NCBI GenBank assembly: GCA_963995525.1
Contig: OZ023207.1
Coordinates: forward strand, 36,807,792-36,871,791
Origin: Escarpia spicata
Lineage: Eukaryota > Annelida > Polychaeta > Sabellida > Siboglinidae
Length of the DNA: 64,000 nucleotides
Direction of reading: 5' to 3'
How positions within the stretch are numbered: the stretch's first letter is position 1; each line of letters begins with the position of its first letter. The translations under genes were made by a program, and so were the position numbers. Below the pieces are notes generated by a model. It saw nothing but the letters and a program-made list of their open reading frames with translations. It had not been told where the DNA came from and ran no database searches. This document shows, piece after piece, positions 42,745-55,900 of this stretch.

Positions 42745-43075
42745 GATTGCGCAGGTAGCAACAAAAATGAAGAACTAGAACATTGCACTTTTGGGAATCC
42801 GCGAGACAAAATGGACACAGTCCGGACAGAGGAGACTGGAGAGATGCTGCTCTTCTCGGGACCTGAAGAAGATAATGCCCATCACTCTGAAAGGGTAGCA
42901 CTCATGCTATCAAGTTAAGCACAGAGGGCGGATGGGATGAGAAGAACAGAGCCAAGAATCTACGCAGCGTCCTTCAGAACAAAGAAAAATAAAATCAAGA
43001 TGATTGTCTTCCAGTGCTATGCACCAAAGTACACCAGTGATGAAGACAAGAATCGGCCTCTACAGCCATAATAGA
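42745..43075 (+). pseudogene. LINE AP-endonuclease fragment
   Basis: Two frames joined by a shift give GIRETKWTQSGQRRLE, GEMLLFSGPEEDNAHHSERV, ALMLSS-stop and SFRTKKNKIKMIVFQCYAPK. This is the APE endonuclease region of a LINE (WTxSGQ, CYAP). Downstream RT was not found. Confidence 0.75.
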
Positions 43076-43469
43076 CGCTGCTCAGGCAACAACTGATCTT
43101 CGACATCAGGGTGCTATTACATAGTCTTACGAGATTGCAGAATGCCTACTATGGATGTAGGCCTTGCAAACAATCTCTATGCACAACAAATTGTGGGTCC
43201 CGGATCATGGCTAAAATAGCGTAGAGAGTGTCCATGGATTTGTTTAACATATTCCAACGATAAAACGCCGCAATGATAGTCCACATGAATTGGTGAAAAA
43301 AATGAAGAAGCGGAACGTCGAAGAATGAGAATAATTTGTGTCGTACGATGTTTTGTCACCGTTCACGATGACACCGACAAAAGAAGCGTGTAAAGTAATA
43401 AGAAATTATATTAGATAATGACAAGACACTCAAGATTAGAACAAACCTTAGATTTGGAGGATGAATTTT

Positions 43470-43720
43470 AAAATATAAGTTTGGTGTAGCCACGGGCAGT
43501 GCCATATACCCAGTTGTTGTGAGCTTGTACATGGAGGTGTTGGAGCAGACAATTACAATCACAGCGCCAGGCGATTCCCAACGGAGAAACTGGAAGCGAC
43601 ATGTGGATAAAACAAGATGTCTGTTACACAGACGAAAGTCAGAGCGATTTCAACAGTCCAAAGTAAACACGAAGAAGACACACTGACCAATAGTTGAACT
43701 TTGAATCCCACCACCTCAAA
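43470..43720 (+). pseudogene. Penelope-like reverse transcriptase fragment
   Basis: The frame reads KFGVATGSAIYPVVVSLYME then WKRHVDKTRCLLHRRKSERF. It matches the Penelope-like RT pattern (MGSPLSP...NLYME...WKRYVDD), but the catalytic YVDD is HVDK, so it is dead. Confidence 0.65.
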
Positions 43721-44149
43721 CACCAGAGGCTAAGAATAATCAGAACCTTATGAACATGTATGAGATGATAAATTCAGAAGATAACAAGAAGGAACATACT
43801 TAAGTGGAGCTCTAAGAATATGTTGCTATCCATCCAGGTCCTTGACAAAGGTGACGGATAGTAGGAAGAACAGAAAGACTAATAAAAATACGAAGCACCA
43901 GAAATACAGAAGCCAAGTAGTCATCCCATGCGTGGAGGTGGTGTCAAAGAGAATAGATCGAGTACTATAAAGGTAGCCACAGCCATGCGTCCTCACACCA
44001 CACTCAGGCGCCAGAAAAACGGGGCGAACTGGTATATCAAATATAAAGAAATAACTCTGACACTGAATCGAGAAACAAGACGAGACAACACACACAAAGA
44101 GAAATACACGAGGATCTGGAAACAAGTTACATGTCTTCAATCAATAAAT
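43721..44149. other. Unassigned stretch
   Basis: Follows the Penelope fragment. Frames on both strands are short, and I assign no gene. Confidence 0.35.
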
Positions 44150-47100
44150 CCAAAAGAAATACCATTAATACAAATGCTTGTGGGATTAGAAAAGATGATT
44201 ATTGTGGTGGTAAGAAAATTAAGTGCAATTCATACAAAGTCCATTTGTTCTTCAAGAAGCGTGCTGAGAACTATTTGTGTCAAACATTCAAATTTACATT
44301 GATCTATACGTATAGGAAATAAGACACATACCTCAAATAAATATATCTTCCCATTTCATTGAAACAATGTTATTTATTTATAATCACTAGAAATGACAAT
44401 ATATATTTTGTATTTCTCAAGTTAGAAGAAATGATGCAACTCACTCCTAAACAATATTGCTAAAAAGGACTTAGCTAAACGCCAACGTGGACATAATTGT
44501 TTAGCATGCGGGGTACTAAAAGCCCTTGTTTCTCACCACCACTGTCCCTACTTAAACAGCTCCACTGGCTTCCAGTTGTATATCGAATACAATTCAAGAT
44601 AACCATTATCATATATCGTGCTCGTTCTACACGACACCTATGCTATGTGTTTAGTAGCTGTATAAATTAGTACCTGACAAGAAACATTGGTGGATATGTG
44701 TGTACGAATAACCTCCGCGCATTAATTGCGTCACAGAAAGGTACGGGTGGTGTTTGATTGGACAGGTCTGATAATGAGTAAAAGCACTTTGAGCAGTGTT
44801 AAAGATTGGATATTGCGCTATATACGAACTTCCCTTTACTTACTTTTAAAAGCCCATGTTTGTATACCGAAGCGTAAATATTTGATATGCTAACATGTCA
44901 GCGTGACAGAACAATTCGAGTCAGCACCCCCAACTTATACATAACAAACAATTATTTGTCAACTATTCCCCCAAAATGCCCCTCGAATTTAAATGTTTAT
45001 ACAATTCCACAGGTCTGAAAACACTTCTTATAAGCGTTCGTACGCGTTATGTGGATAATTTCCCTGCCGTGAATGACACCACCGGAACTACAGTCCATAT
45101 CAGTGATTAGCCATGCGTGGCGCATGCCACTTACTTACTCTACGCGAAGGAAGGAGTAGTATATTTGCCATTAACAGCACACAGGCAGTTGATGATACGA
45201 GTAAACGAATGTCAGAGACGAAAGCGGCAATCACAAAACATAGGATGGACCTTCGATGTTTAATACGGTAAATTTAATACTGTCGAATATTGCTTTGCTT
45301 ATTAGACGCGGTTCGAAATTTGAACGACACTGTGTACACAATGTCAACCGATTCCCTATGAAGGGTTTTCCTAGTATAACGAAATACAAAGTTGTGTATA
45401 CATGTCAGTGGTACAATTACGTCGTGTGATAGCAAACAGCTCATATGTTGTTGCTACTTGATAGCGAGAAACAAAAGCATCAACAATAAACATCACTTTG
45501 GTTTGTTTCTGTGTGTATAGCTTGATCAATTGTACCACTGACATGTATACACAACGTTTCAGCAAATGTAATCTCAGTAACCGCGAATGTTTAACGATGT
45601 ATGATTTTTTAAAGGACGTGCACAAGTCGTATCGTTAACACACAGTTGATGATTGTTTCCAAGATATGATGATATTTCAAGACAATTTCTACGGATGATG
45701 TTAGATACATTTCAATATAATGGGTGGTTCTATGTTTGTCTTTTATTATTGGCGCATGATGATTCGCCATTTCCATTTAAGCTGGAAATAAAAGGCACAC
45801 ATATACCCCGAACAAGTTAATTATCTACGAACACATCTCAATAAACTAAAACATAATGGCGTCATTTGATTCCGTACCCATTGAAAACGTAGATTTAGTT
45901 TGTGAAGTCAAACTGGGTCGCTTATATGCCGAATTATTATTACTCACGCTTGCATTAAGTGAATAAGAGGCGTCGATTTTTGGCAAGTAATTATAATAGG
46001 GTATTGTATAAGCTTTATCGAACACAAGTTTAAGTTTAATACTATTTCACATTTTGAAAGACGTTTGTTCTTTCACAAAGTGATACATGAATTTAGTCCT
46101 TATTAGAAACAATCACATGATTCAAAGTGATAACAAACATTCGCATTTATTCACTTATGGAGATGTTTGTGACATCATAGCAAAATACTGCTTGTGTCGA
46201 GTTAGGGAATATGATTATTGTGATGGTCTATTTCACCAATATATTAAAGTGCAATTCATGTAAAGTGTATGTGACCACACAAGCGTGGGAGAACATTTGT
46301 TGTTAGTCGTTCAAATTTAAATATATATACCTGTAATTTGTGTTTGAAGGAAATAAGAAACGTTCCATTCGTACTGTGAATAATACTTATATATGTTACG
46401 TGGTAACAACATGATTAATAGAAAACCGTCTATGTAACAAGATAACCAATTTTGCAAATATAGCCACCACGTCATCACGTCTGCGGCATCTCTTACAACG
46501 TACGTGTTTGGTTTTTACAGATGCCGGTTTTCAATTGGGAATAAATATGACATTGTACACACATGACATTGCAATTGAATATACATTTATGTTTTTGCAT
46601 TCCATTTTGAGTGAAATCCTGCTTAGGTGTTATATATCAGTATCGACGGCACATTTAAATGATGCAAAGACAACGTAATTATACAATTACTTAAAATTGT
46701 ATAATATTTCGCACAACAATGCAAACCTTGACTGACTTTGTTTCACTAAGAATATTTATTTCATTTTTCAGGTATCTCCGGTTCGTTTCTGATAAGATAT
46801 GGAAACCAAAAACACTCATGAAAATCTTCATTGTCTTCGTAGCCACGGTGACTATGGTTAGACTAGCCACACAGTCCTCACAACACGGATACACTACAAT
46901 AATGATACCGCATAATCCAAATACTTACAGTAAGACAACATTTACCAAATCTGCTAATGGAATTTACGACAAGAGAAGATCTCTGAGGGTGAATGTAACC
47001 GAGACTGTTAAAGCATTAGATGCACTTTTATCCCGAAATTACATAGCCGCGTTAGAATTGATTCGACATGACATACCCAAAACGAATATAACCGAAAATA

Positions 47101-48480
47101 CGACGAAGCCACGCCGGGTTATCGTGTTACATGAAAGCCATCCGGAATATTTTAAAATATTACAGGATCGTTATTCAGATGTACGTACATTGTTTTTTTG
47201 TGAAAATGAGGATATCATTGCTCAATATTTGGCGATGGAATATTACGTTGGAGCGATATCAGATTGCTCGCTCTATCAACTGTTTCCCGAATACAAAGCA
47301 AAATGCACCAGTCGACCCGAATTGACGGAAACACCACAGTCATTACCAACTGCGTTACGCAGAATATCATACCCATCTGAAACTTCTAACATGACGACTG
47401 ATTCCGAATCGGCCTTGCGACACAATTTCACGCATATTCATGTAATCATGGCCGCATCGGTATTGCCAGACGGTGATGTGGTCAAAGACAATTTGAAGAT
47501 TATACCAAATCGATGTGGTATTAACTACAGAGAAAAAAATCAAATGTATGAGCCCAGGAAAAATACACAACGATACAACGAAATATTCACCATAGTACAA
47601 TACTGGGGTGAAGGGTTCTTTCATTTTGTTGTAGAAAATATACCCCGCATTGCAGCGCACCTGCCGTTTCTTCTTCGTCATTCGAATATAAAGATTCACG
47701 TTAAAAGCACGTCTGGTTTTACGGTCAGATTCTTGGCGGAGCTGGGCATAGATAAGTCTCGCCTGGTGACTGGACACGTCCATGCGGACATATTATACTT
47801 GCCCGCCGGCACGTCATGTGGCCGTGCGTCAATATTCAACACACAGTTGCTTTCGCTGCGGCTCAGAGCGGGATTGTCTCACCAGACCCATCCCCGTGAC
47901 ACGATCATATTGATTCGCCGCTCTACAAAGCGTTGGTTCAACAACCACAACGACATCCTCGCCATGCTCCGGTTTCATGCTGACTCTGTTGGTCTGAGGA
48001 CTGTCATATATGGCGATGATCCAGTACTTGGATTTAAAGAGACACGGGAACTGTTCAGTCGCGCTTACATGGTAGTGGCGCCGCATGGTGCAGGCGAATC
48101 AAACCTAATTTTTTCTCAGCCTGGAACTGTTGTCGTAGAGGGGTTATGCTATGACAGCAGTGGACATCCGAACTGGTGTTATAAACGCCTGATGAGCGTG
48201 CTTGGTCATCGTTACTATGGACTGCTTTTAAAGAAACAATGTATGAAATTCAAAGCGAACGACGTCGAACCTATTATTAAGTATTTCGTCAGTAAAGTTA
48301 GATCATGACATATATTAACCGAACAGTCATCGAATAATACAGCCGACGAAACAATTTGCTGTTTTGTGGTGAACCTGAAGCACATAAGAAAAAAAACTTA
48401 AGCGATGACCAAAATTTGCAGTCGTTTGCACGGCATAACATTAATAGTAGGCATACTGCCAACAGTTATTAACACACATA
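44150..48480 (+). repeat. Segmental duplication copy C (uninterrupted)
   Basis: Matches both parts of copy A in inverted orientation and copy B directly. Homology ends near the rc-equivalent of 22640 (GGCATACTGCCAACAGTTATT at about 48453). It preserves the site where the Ngaro-like element inserted in copy A. Confidence 0.88.
46818..48308 (+). CDS. GT61-family (DUF563) glycosyltransferase, copy C
   Basis: About 496 aa from Met 46818. The frame extends 33 codons upstream across a TTTCATTTTTCAG acceptor-like site. It has a signal anchor (KIFIVFVATVTMVRLAT), FHFVVENIPRIAAHLPFLL and VVAPHGAGESNLIFSQPGT. It differs from copy A by many conservative substitutions, a 1-codon loss (DCSLYQ versus DCELLYQ) and a small gain near KNTQRYNE, and remains fully open, implying selection or recent origin. 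Predicted lumenal transferase; donor and acceptor unknown. Confidence 0.88.
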   Translation: MKIFIVFVATVTMVRLATQSSQHGYTTIMIPHNPNTYSKTTFTKSANGIYDKRRSLRVNVTETVKALDALLSRNYIAALELIRHDIPKTNITENTTKPRRVIVLHESHPEYFKILQDRYSDVRTLFFCENEDIIAQYLAMEYYVGAISDCSLYQLFPEYKAKCTSRPELTETPQSLPTALRRISYPSETSNMTTDSESALRHNFTHIHVIMAASVLPDGDVVKDNLKIIPNRCGINYREKNQMYEPRKNTQRYNEIFTIVQYWGEGFFHFVVENIPRIAAHLPFLLRHSNIKIHVKSTSGFTVRFLAELGIDKSRLVTGHVHADILYLPAGTSCGRASIFNTQLLSLRLRAGLSHQTHPRDTIILIRRSTKRWFNNHNDILAMLRFHADSVGLRTVIYGDDPVLGFKETRELFSRAYMVVAPHGAGESNLIFSQPGTVVVEGLCYDSSGHPNWCYKRLMSVLGHRYYGLLLKKQCMKFKANDVEPIIKYFVSKVRS

Positions 48481-50529
48481 CTCACCCGCTTTTTCTACCC
48501 TTCTTGTTTATTCCCATTATTTTTCTTAGCTTGGATATTGTTGTAGCTGGTGTGGTACTCCTTTGTATGATGGTATTTTGACCCCCATAGAATGTACCCC
48601 TGTAGAAATGCTGTCATAACATATTGACTACTCATGTGGTAATTTGACATTCTCCGTGTTTCATATGGTGTCAAATTGCATGTAACCAGTGTCTCCAGTG
48701 TCTCCAGTGTCTTGTGGAATAACATATTAAATTTTAACTTCTTCAAACAAATGTTTCCGTAGTGTGTTTCTAGTTGTCCATGTATTAATTAATCCAGTTT
48801 CAAAACAAGCTTTATTGACAATACGGCAGAGTTGGGCTGAGTTAACTGCTATACCCTTTAACTTTCAACGATGCTCACTTTCCCACGGTCAACGCAGCAG
48901 ACTTCCAATTAGAAATTACTACGTACACGAAGATACTACGTCCCTTTACACAACCAAATAGTTGTCAACAAAGATGGTGTCACGTATTACTAATATGAAT
49001 TTAGAAATGTGGGAGTCATATTGTGTTTTCCTCGCTGCTCCCTTTATACAGGACAAATACTATAGCTCAACTTCTTCACTTTTTTCTATTGGCCGCTTTG
49101 TACCTCCACTTGTTTTATCCTTCTATTTCGTTTCAATGAACCAACATCGTACTATCAAATTGACATTACGTCAACGATTAGTGAAATTGGGTATTATAAT
49201 AATTGGAGGTTAAAATATAGCATATTGTGTCGGTAACTAAAATAGTATTTTTACCCCCTGGTCATAATAATTCATAGTAAATCTACAAGGGATTATTTAT
49301 TATGACATTATTTTATTACACTGCAGTAGTATAGTAGATACATCAGAAGGGATATTAAGATAATGATCGGAGGAAAGAGGACTGACGTAATTTCCAGAAG
49401 AATGTCAAGGTCAAGCAGTGGCGAATAGGTGATGAACTAAAATAACTAGGTCAGATATGTCGAAGACGTTATTTAATAGGTCATTGCGTATGCACAATTG
49501 CGTTTTCTTATGTCTCATGGGTGGTGAACCATTCTTTTGGGTATAGCGCCCCTAGCGTATACATTTAGAACTAAAAATAGATCAAATCTTGACGAATAAG
49601 TAGTGAACTAGAGAAATATATCAAATTATGTCATTTCCGGTTACCATGCAGGTCTACGGCCTTTCCTGCACTCTACGTCTGGTTATAGTACAGTTTCACG
49701 AAGTCTTTTAAAGCCGACTTCCGGTTACAGTACAGATTCACCATGTATTTTAAGGGGTCAGGAAACTGTCAGATTTCCTGCTTGGTTACAGGAAAAAAAT
49801 GCAATGTATTTTTAAGAAATTATTTTTTTACAAAATTCACCTGCTGTGACATAAGTGCATTTGAGTAGTCAGATTTCTCGGTTTGATTGTAAAAGCTGTT
49901 GATAGTAAAATGGTGCATTTTTTGGTGATTTTACTAAGCGGAAGGGTAGTTGGCTAGTTGACCCTTTAGCCGGATTACTGCCTACATCCATTCGTAAATA
50001 TTGACGGATGTCACACATAGAGGCATTTTACGAGAGCTAGAAATATTATATGTTGATTAAACTCGACCACCATGTCAGTGAGATGATAATAACAGCAGGT
50101 GAGAAGTTTAAGACATTTCGTAAGTCAGGTTTTCTTATAATCACACAAAACGTTAACATGGTCGCCAACGGGAAAACTAACAGTGTGCTGAGGCCTTAAG
50201 CCTACTTCTGCTTACCCTACAAGTTAACGATGTCTTGTTAAGCCTACTTCCGGTTACCGTACACAGTCACCATATCCCGATCATACTTTTCGTTATGCTT
50301 TTCGATCAAATAAACCATACTTCCGTCAAGATGTTCCGATCATACGATTTCCGTTATACGTTGACCTCACTTCTTGTCCGATGACCCTTCTTATTCCTGG
50401 TGACGTAGCAATTTTGGATTGGTAGTTATTTTCACATTGCGCGCTTTGATACGGTTTTGATTGGTTCATGTGTGTGACGTCGTGGACATGCCAACTTGTT
50501 ATAGGCTTGCACAATTCACGTGACTTTTG
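48481..50529. other. Non-coding stretch with ACTTCCGGTTAC repeats
   Basis: No gene seen. From about 49630 to 50330, degenerate copies of TTCCGGTTACAGTACAG and TCACCATG recur. They may be the subterminal part of the third Polinton relic. Confidence 0.5.
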
Positions 50530-50536
50530 AAAGAAT

Positions 50537-50547
50537 CTATATAAATT
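50537..50547 (+). promoter_or_regulatory. TATA box upstream of the zinc-finger relic
   Basis: CTATATAAATT lies 33 nt before an ATG at 50580 that opens MLNLAMNRKN, mirroring the TATA-ATG spacing at 3999/4044. Confidence 0.45.
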
Positions 50548-50579
50548 GTCTGCATATTTATATCTCACATATCTGCAAG

Positions 50580-51137
50580 ATGTTAAATCTCGCAATGAAT
50601 AGAAAGAATAAGACCGGACAAGGGTGGACTTATGCGGACACAGCCAGATGGCCGCATACCATCGTGAACAGTGTGTCCGGTTTGACCCCCATTCCTTATC
50701 GAATGGCCTTCCCATCCCTACCGGCGGCGGCGACATCACAAGCAATCACAACACCAGCATCTCCAGCGGCGGCGTCGCAAGCACCACCAGCGGCAGCGGC
50801 GGCGGCGACGGCGCCAGAACCACCGGCATCCCCGGCGACGGCGCCAGCGCAACCACCGTCTCATAACAATCCTTCGTACACACGACGTCTAATAACAATC
50901 ATTCGTACGTTTAGAAAGTCGCCCGTCGGACTCCTCTGGAGCAAACTCTCGTCGCTGCCGCTTTTGAGTCCACGGCGCCCGCCGCGAGGCCACCACCATC
51001 GCGGGCGCCTTCCACCTGCCCGCAATGTAACGTGCCTTTCTTGCGGCGGGACAATTTCAAGCGCCACGTCGCGCGTGCCCGTTGTGTGGGCCGAAAGAGA
51101 ACAAGGGAGGAGGCGAAATTGGATGCGTTGGGGTGAG
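50580..51137 (+). pseudogene. Ala/Pro-rich C2H2 finger protein relic
   Basis: ATG 50580 opens a Pro/Ala/Ser-rich frame. The finger itself, TCPQCNVPFLRRDNFKRHVA with a final Cys (C2HC), sits in a different frame from about 50936 to the stop at 51135-51137, after a Pro/Arg-rich linker. It resembles the finger at 38.7 kb. A frameshift near 50.9 kb is implied. Confidence 0.6.
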
Positions 51138-51149
51138 TTAAACATAATA

Positions 51150-51835
51150 TGGTGTTACTGTACACTTTCGCCTGAAATGGCGGTTCTTACCTTCTTCCCG
51201 CCAAAAATGCGGCTCCCTGTGTACTTCCCGTCAAAGCGACGGTTCCCCATTCATTTTCCAATCATAAGACGTCTCCTACGCACTTCCTTTCAATATCGCG
51301 TCCCGTATGTTTACTTTCGGAAAATGGCAGCTCCCACGCACTTCAGTCAAAATGACGTCCACGTGTTTGTCTACTTCCGCAAAAATGGCGGTTCCCTATG
51401 TATCTCCCGTCAAAACAAAGTACCCACTCATTTCCGTTAAAAAGGGCGGCTCCCACGCACTTCCTATTATTATTGCGTCCCGTGTCTTTACTTCGGACTA
51501 AATGGGCGGCTCCCATGCACTTCAGTCAAAATAGTGTCCCCGTGTATGCTTACTTCCGCCAAAATGGCGGCTCCCCTACCTTCTTCGTCAAAAAGGCAGC
51601 TCCCACGCACTTCCTATCGATATAACTTCCCCGTCTATCAATACTTCCGGTAAAATAAATGGAAGCTCCTACCTTCTTCCTGACAAAATGCTGTCTCCCT
51701 ATTTACTTCCGTGAAAATGGCGTCCCCGTTTATGTTTACTTTCTCCAAAATAGCGGGTCCCTACGCACTTCCGTCAAAATGGCGACTCCCACAAACTTCC
51801 TCTCAACATAGCCGCTCCCACTCGGTTTCTTTCGT
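51150..51835. repeat. Degenerate AAAATGGCGGCTCCCACGCACTTCC repeats
   Basis: More than a dozen diverged copies of AAAATGGCGGCTCCC and CACTTCCGTCAAAATGGCG, with 30-70-bp spacing, create long artificial frames. No gene. Confidence 0.8.
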
Positions 51836-52539
51836 GACACTGTCTCCATATACTTATCCTCTTTCTATCGACTTCTGGTCACCGTATAGAATCACATCAA
51901 GAACAGCTACTGCCAGAGGAATATGGAGAAATAACAGCAGCTGAAACAACATATTGAAGAAATAATGGCAATTTGATCATCTTTCATCGTGTATACTATG
52001 AGCAAATGTCGTGTATTTATGTTCAGGTGCTGCGATAATCCCGTCTCTATATGTTTTGTATACCATGCTTAAAAGTCATCTCGTCTTTATTCCAGCGTCG
52101 AGATAAGGAGCGCATATCTCCTGGTGCTGCTACTGGTGTCCCCAATACCTCCGCAGCAGGAGCAGCGCGCGGCCATCAGCACCGTCGTCGGTGACTAAAG
52201 ATACTACGTTGAATAATGTTTGAACCTGTTAGGTATTATCACGGACCACGTCTCTATTCAGTGCACATACCAACTGAACACATTGACAACGACAACATCG
52301 AAAAATATTGCTGTGTTTTTCTATATTCTGTCTTTGTTTCTTTGAATACTTTGAGAATTCATATTTTATTGTGCAACTTATGAACGACGTTCCTATTTGT
52401 AATTAACTTACCCAACCAAACCATTTTCTACCATCAACAAAAAGACAAATATCGTATGTATGTTATTGGACAATAAACTCCTACTGTAATTTATTGTATT
52501 GTAGAAAACATATTTTATTGTAGAAATCTCGAAAACGCC

Positions 52540-52645
52540 GACGGTCGCTGTCATAGGGTGTGACGTTAGCCCCGTGTAAATCACCGCCTTCCGCGTCATC
52601 GGGCGTGACGTCAGCCACTGTAACTCACCGCCTTCCGCACCATCA
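52540..52645. repeat. Two-copy repeat with GTGACGTCAGCC / CACCGCCTTCCGC
   Basis: Two units of about 50 bp: TCATAGGGTGTGACGTTAGC and TCATCGGGCGTGACGTCAGC, each followed by CACCGCCTTCCGC. Confidence 0.75.
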
Positions 52646-52924
52646 TCTTCATAGCTTAGATCCTCACCTCAGGAAGAGGGCCCTATTGTACCCCCATAGT
52701 TGACGGAGTTTGTACCTAATAATCTGTATAATTGTTATGTGTCCCATTGGAGCAGTTGAGGGCATCCAGATCATTTTAAATTCTAGGTTGACGGAAATAT
52801 ATTTAAATTAACCGCATCTAACATTATGTAATATGTTTAACCGGCAGAAAACTGCCTTTAAAATAAATTTGCTTTATTTTATGTAATCGGAACACTTCGA
52901 TATTTTCGTTCTTCTCATAACGTT

Positions 52925-55900
52925 TCTGGCCGATATTTAGATGTGCCTCACTTGGTTTTAAAACATGATGATTTTGAATGATTTATTTATAATTTACCGC
53001 ACGAAGACATTTTGAATTGGGCTCTACTTCAATGGCCAGACTAGCAGTAAGTCTGTGAAATGGGTATTAATGTAACATTTTATATTAATTCAATTCCAGA
53101 CCATCCTATAGGTACTGGCGGTGTAGTCTTCCCAGACTATATTCAGAGAAATAAAGGTTTATAATATTGTATTAATGATCAGTCCATACACGGCAAACCT
53201 CCTTACCAAGATGATCTTTGTTTCTTTAGATGTCTCGCACTTAGTCGGGGAGCTAACATTTATGATCTAGAGCCTCATGTTGCGGCATTATAAAATGTAT
53301 CGATGCCCCACCCATGAAATATGTTTCCGGTTTTAAGTTAAATGAAGTCTATGTCATTGAACAATGTTCATATCAATATATATATTGATTAATTACTCGA
53401 TCATCACGACAACAAAAACTTGGTAGCGTGTCATTTACGTTCAACTTGTAAATTCTCCGATATTTTTTAATGAAATCTTTTCGAAACACATTTTTATATA
53501 TTTACGATTTTAAATCATACACACGTTCTTTTAAATGTATAAAATGTGACAAACTTTGGCATAGCCAACGCTACTTAAAAAGACACCAGTAATATTGCGA
53601 AGTGGAGGTGAAGAGAATTTTCCTTGGTGGTGTATTTTTACGTTCAGGAAACCTTTTTTTTTCAAAAAGGAGATGAATTGGATATACATGTCGATCAAAA
53701 TTACCGGTATTATCCGTTTCGGGCCACACTTAATTTTGAATGTTATTTTGACACTTCAATCTTTCCGGTAAATAGTCCAAAGGTCGACTGGTTGGCTCTT
53801 CACGAAACACTCCAATGTCCATGGATATAAGGAACCACGCAGTGTTGTTAGTGAGGGTGACCCGAGCTAAATTGTCGACCGTTTTCTAAATTATCTTCTC
53901 AAAATTAGCGATACCGCTTACGAAATTTTGAAAACGCGTTATCATTTTGTTTTGGATGAATTAAACAACTAAAATACATTCAATCACCCCAGGCTAGATT
54001 GCTTGAACCTTCCTTCGATGAAATTGTAGATGCCGAACAAGACAGGTTACCTATAATCACTGAAGAATACATTTCAAAATTAATTGGTATGTTTCATGGT
54101 TTTCTTCCAGAATTACCCGTCATTGGATTTAATTCTGGAAAATACGATTTGAACGTCATTAAAACTATATCACCCCACAATTCCGGACAACCGACGTAGA
54201 TGACGAGACGGATGATACATCAGAGAAAAAGTATAAAAACTCTACGTTCGTGATAATGCGCAACACGAATATCATGTGTCTATAAACAATGACTTTGATG
54301 ACATTTGTATACATTATAAATCACTTGACTCCCGGTATTAGTTACGAAAAATTTGTGAAAGCGTACGGGTGTACACAGACTAAAGATTACTTTCCCTACA
54401 AGTGGGTGACTCCGTTGAGTAAACCTAACTGTGAATCCCTTCCTCCAAAGGAAGCTTTTCACAGGGAGTTGAAAAACGAAGATATCTCTGACAAACATTA
54501 CGCGTACTGCGAAACAAATTTGCTTGAACACGATAGGAAAACCTTTCGTGATTTCCTTATTCGGTATAACAATAGATATGTCGTCCCTTTCTTAGAAGCT
54601 ATCAAGAAACGGTTTTCGTTTTACAAATTGCGCCAGATAAATATGTTTAAAGATGGTATTAGTGTTCCGGGTCTAACCATGAAATGTATGTTTGACACAT
54701 TACCACGTGACGTTTATTTTAGTCTCTTTAATCAAAAGGATTCAGATTTACATGACATGATAAAAAGAGTATCGTAGGTGGCCCCTCAATTATATATATC
54801 ACCGCCATCACAAAGTTGGCGCGATACGATTGCAACAATCCGAACTGGGCGACTCAGCTCTCCCTTGTTGTTCCGTTGTCGGCTACGATGCAAATGCATT
54901 ACACCTTTTGGCCATTTCCAAAGACATGCCTACTGGTTATTATACGCGTCGTAGTCGGGAAAATTATTTTAAACCAAAACAGTCACGTCTTTATGGTAAA
55001 AATACCCTAGAAAGTTTAGAGTGGGTAGCTCACGAGAAGAACAAATTATAAGACATCAACTTAACGGAGAGGATAAACGTACTGGTCCTCGCAGACATCC
55101 CATTGATGGATGGTGTGCCCAGAGTCGCATCATTTATCAGTTTCACGGTTGTCCTTGCAACGTGGAGCAGACCAACTCTGTCAACGGGAAGTATATATCC
55201 GATCTCCTGTCAGAACACAAAAAGGACACTACATACTTACATAAATATGCTGAGGTTGTCGAAATGTGGGAATGTCAGTGGAAAGAAATTCGGAAAAATT
55301 CAGATGTAAGAATTATGTTAAGTAAACGTTTCCTCACCGTAACCTGAAGTGGGAAGTGACCCAAGATAAAGTTTAGGAAAATATAGTTTAAAGTCGCCTA
55401 TTTGGCATGGTAGATTGCGACATTTCGGTTTCCGATTATCTTAGAGAGTATTTTAGTGAAATGCAACCAATATTTAAAAACATATATGCTGAATAACATA
55501 ACATCTTATCGTCTCCTCGACGTACCTTTGTGGCTTCTTTTTTCGGTAAAAAATTCATTCTTTTAGCCACTCCTCTGTTAAAATGGTACTTGAAACACGG
55601 ATTGGTCGTATCTCACGTGTGTCAAGTTTTATAATATGAATCCAGTCCGTGTTTCAAATATTTGGTTAATGCCGTTACGGATGGCAAGGACAAGGCCATC
55701 ATTGGCAACACTGTGAAATTGGTTGTAAATAGTTGGTATGGTATATGTGTAACCAATAAGGACCGCCACAGAAACAACATTTTTGGCGATAGTAAAACGC
55801 GTCCAGCCGTGGAATTAGCAGCCACCGGTTTCGCCAGCTAGACCCAATTACGGAATCCGTGTACCAATTAACAATGAGCAAGAAATGCATCAAATACGAC

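Noticed and set aside
50520..51440. 306-aa plus-strand frame
   Set aside because: Only its start may be real; most runs over GC-rich finger coding in another frame and over promoter-like repeats.
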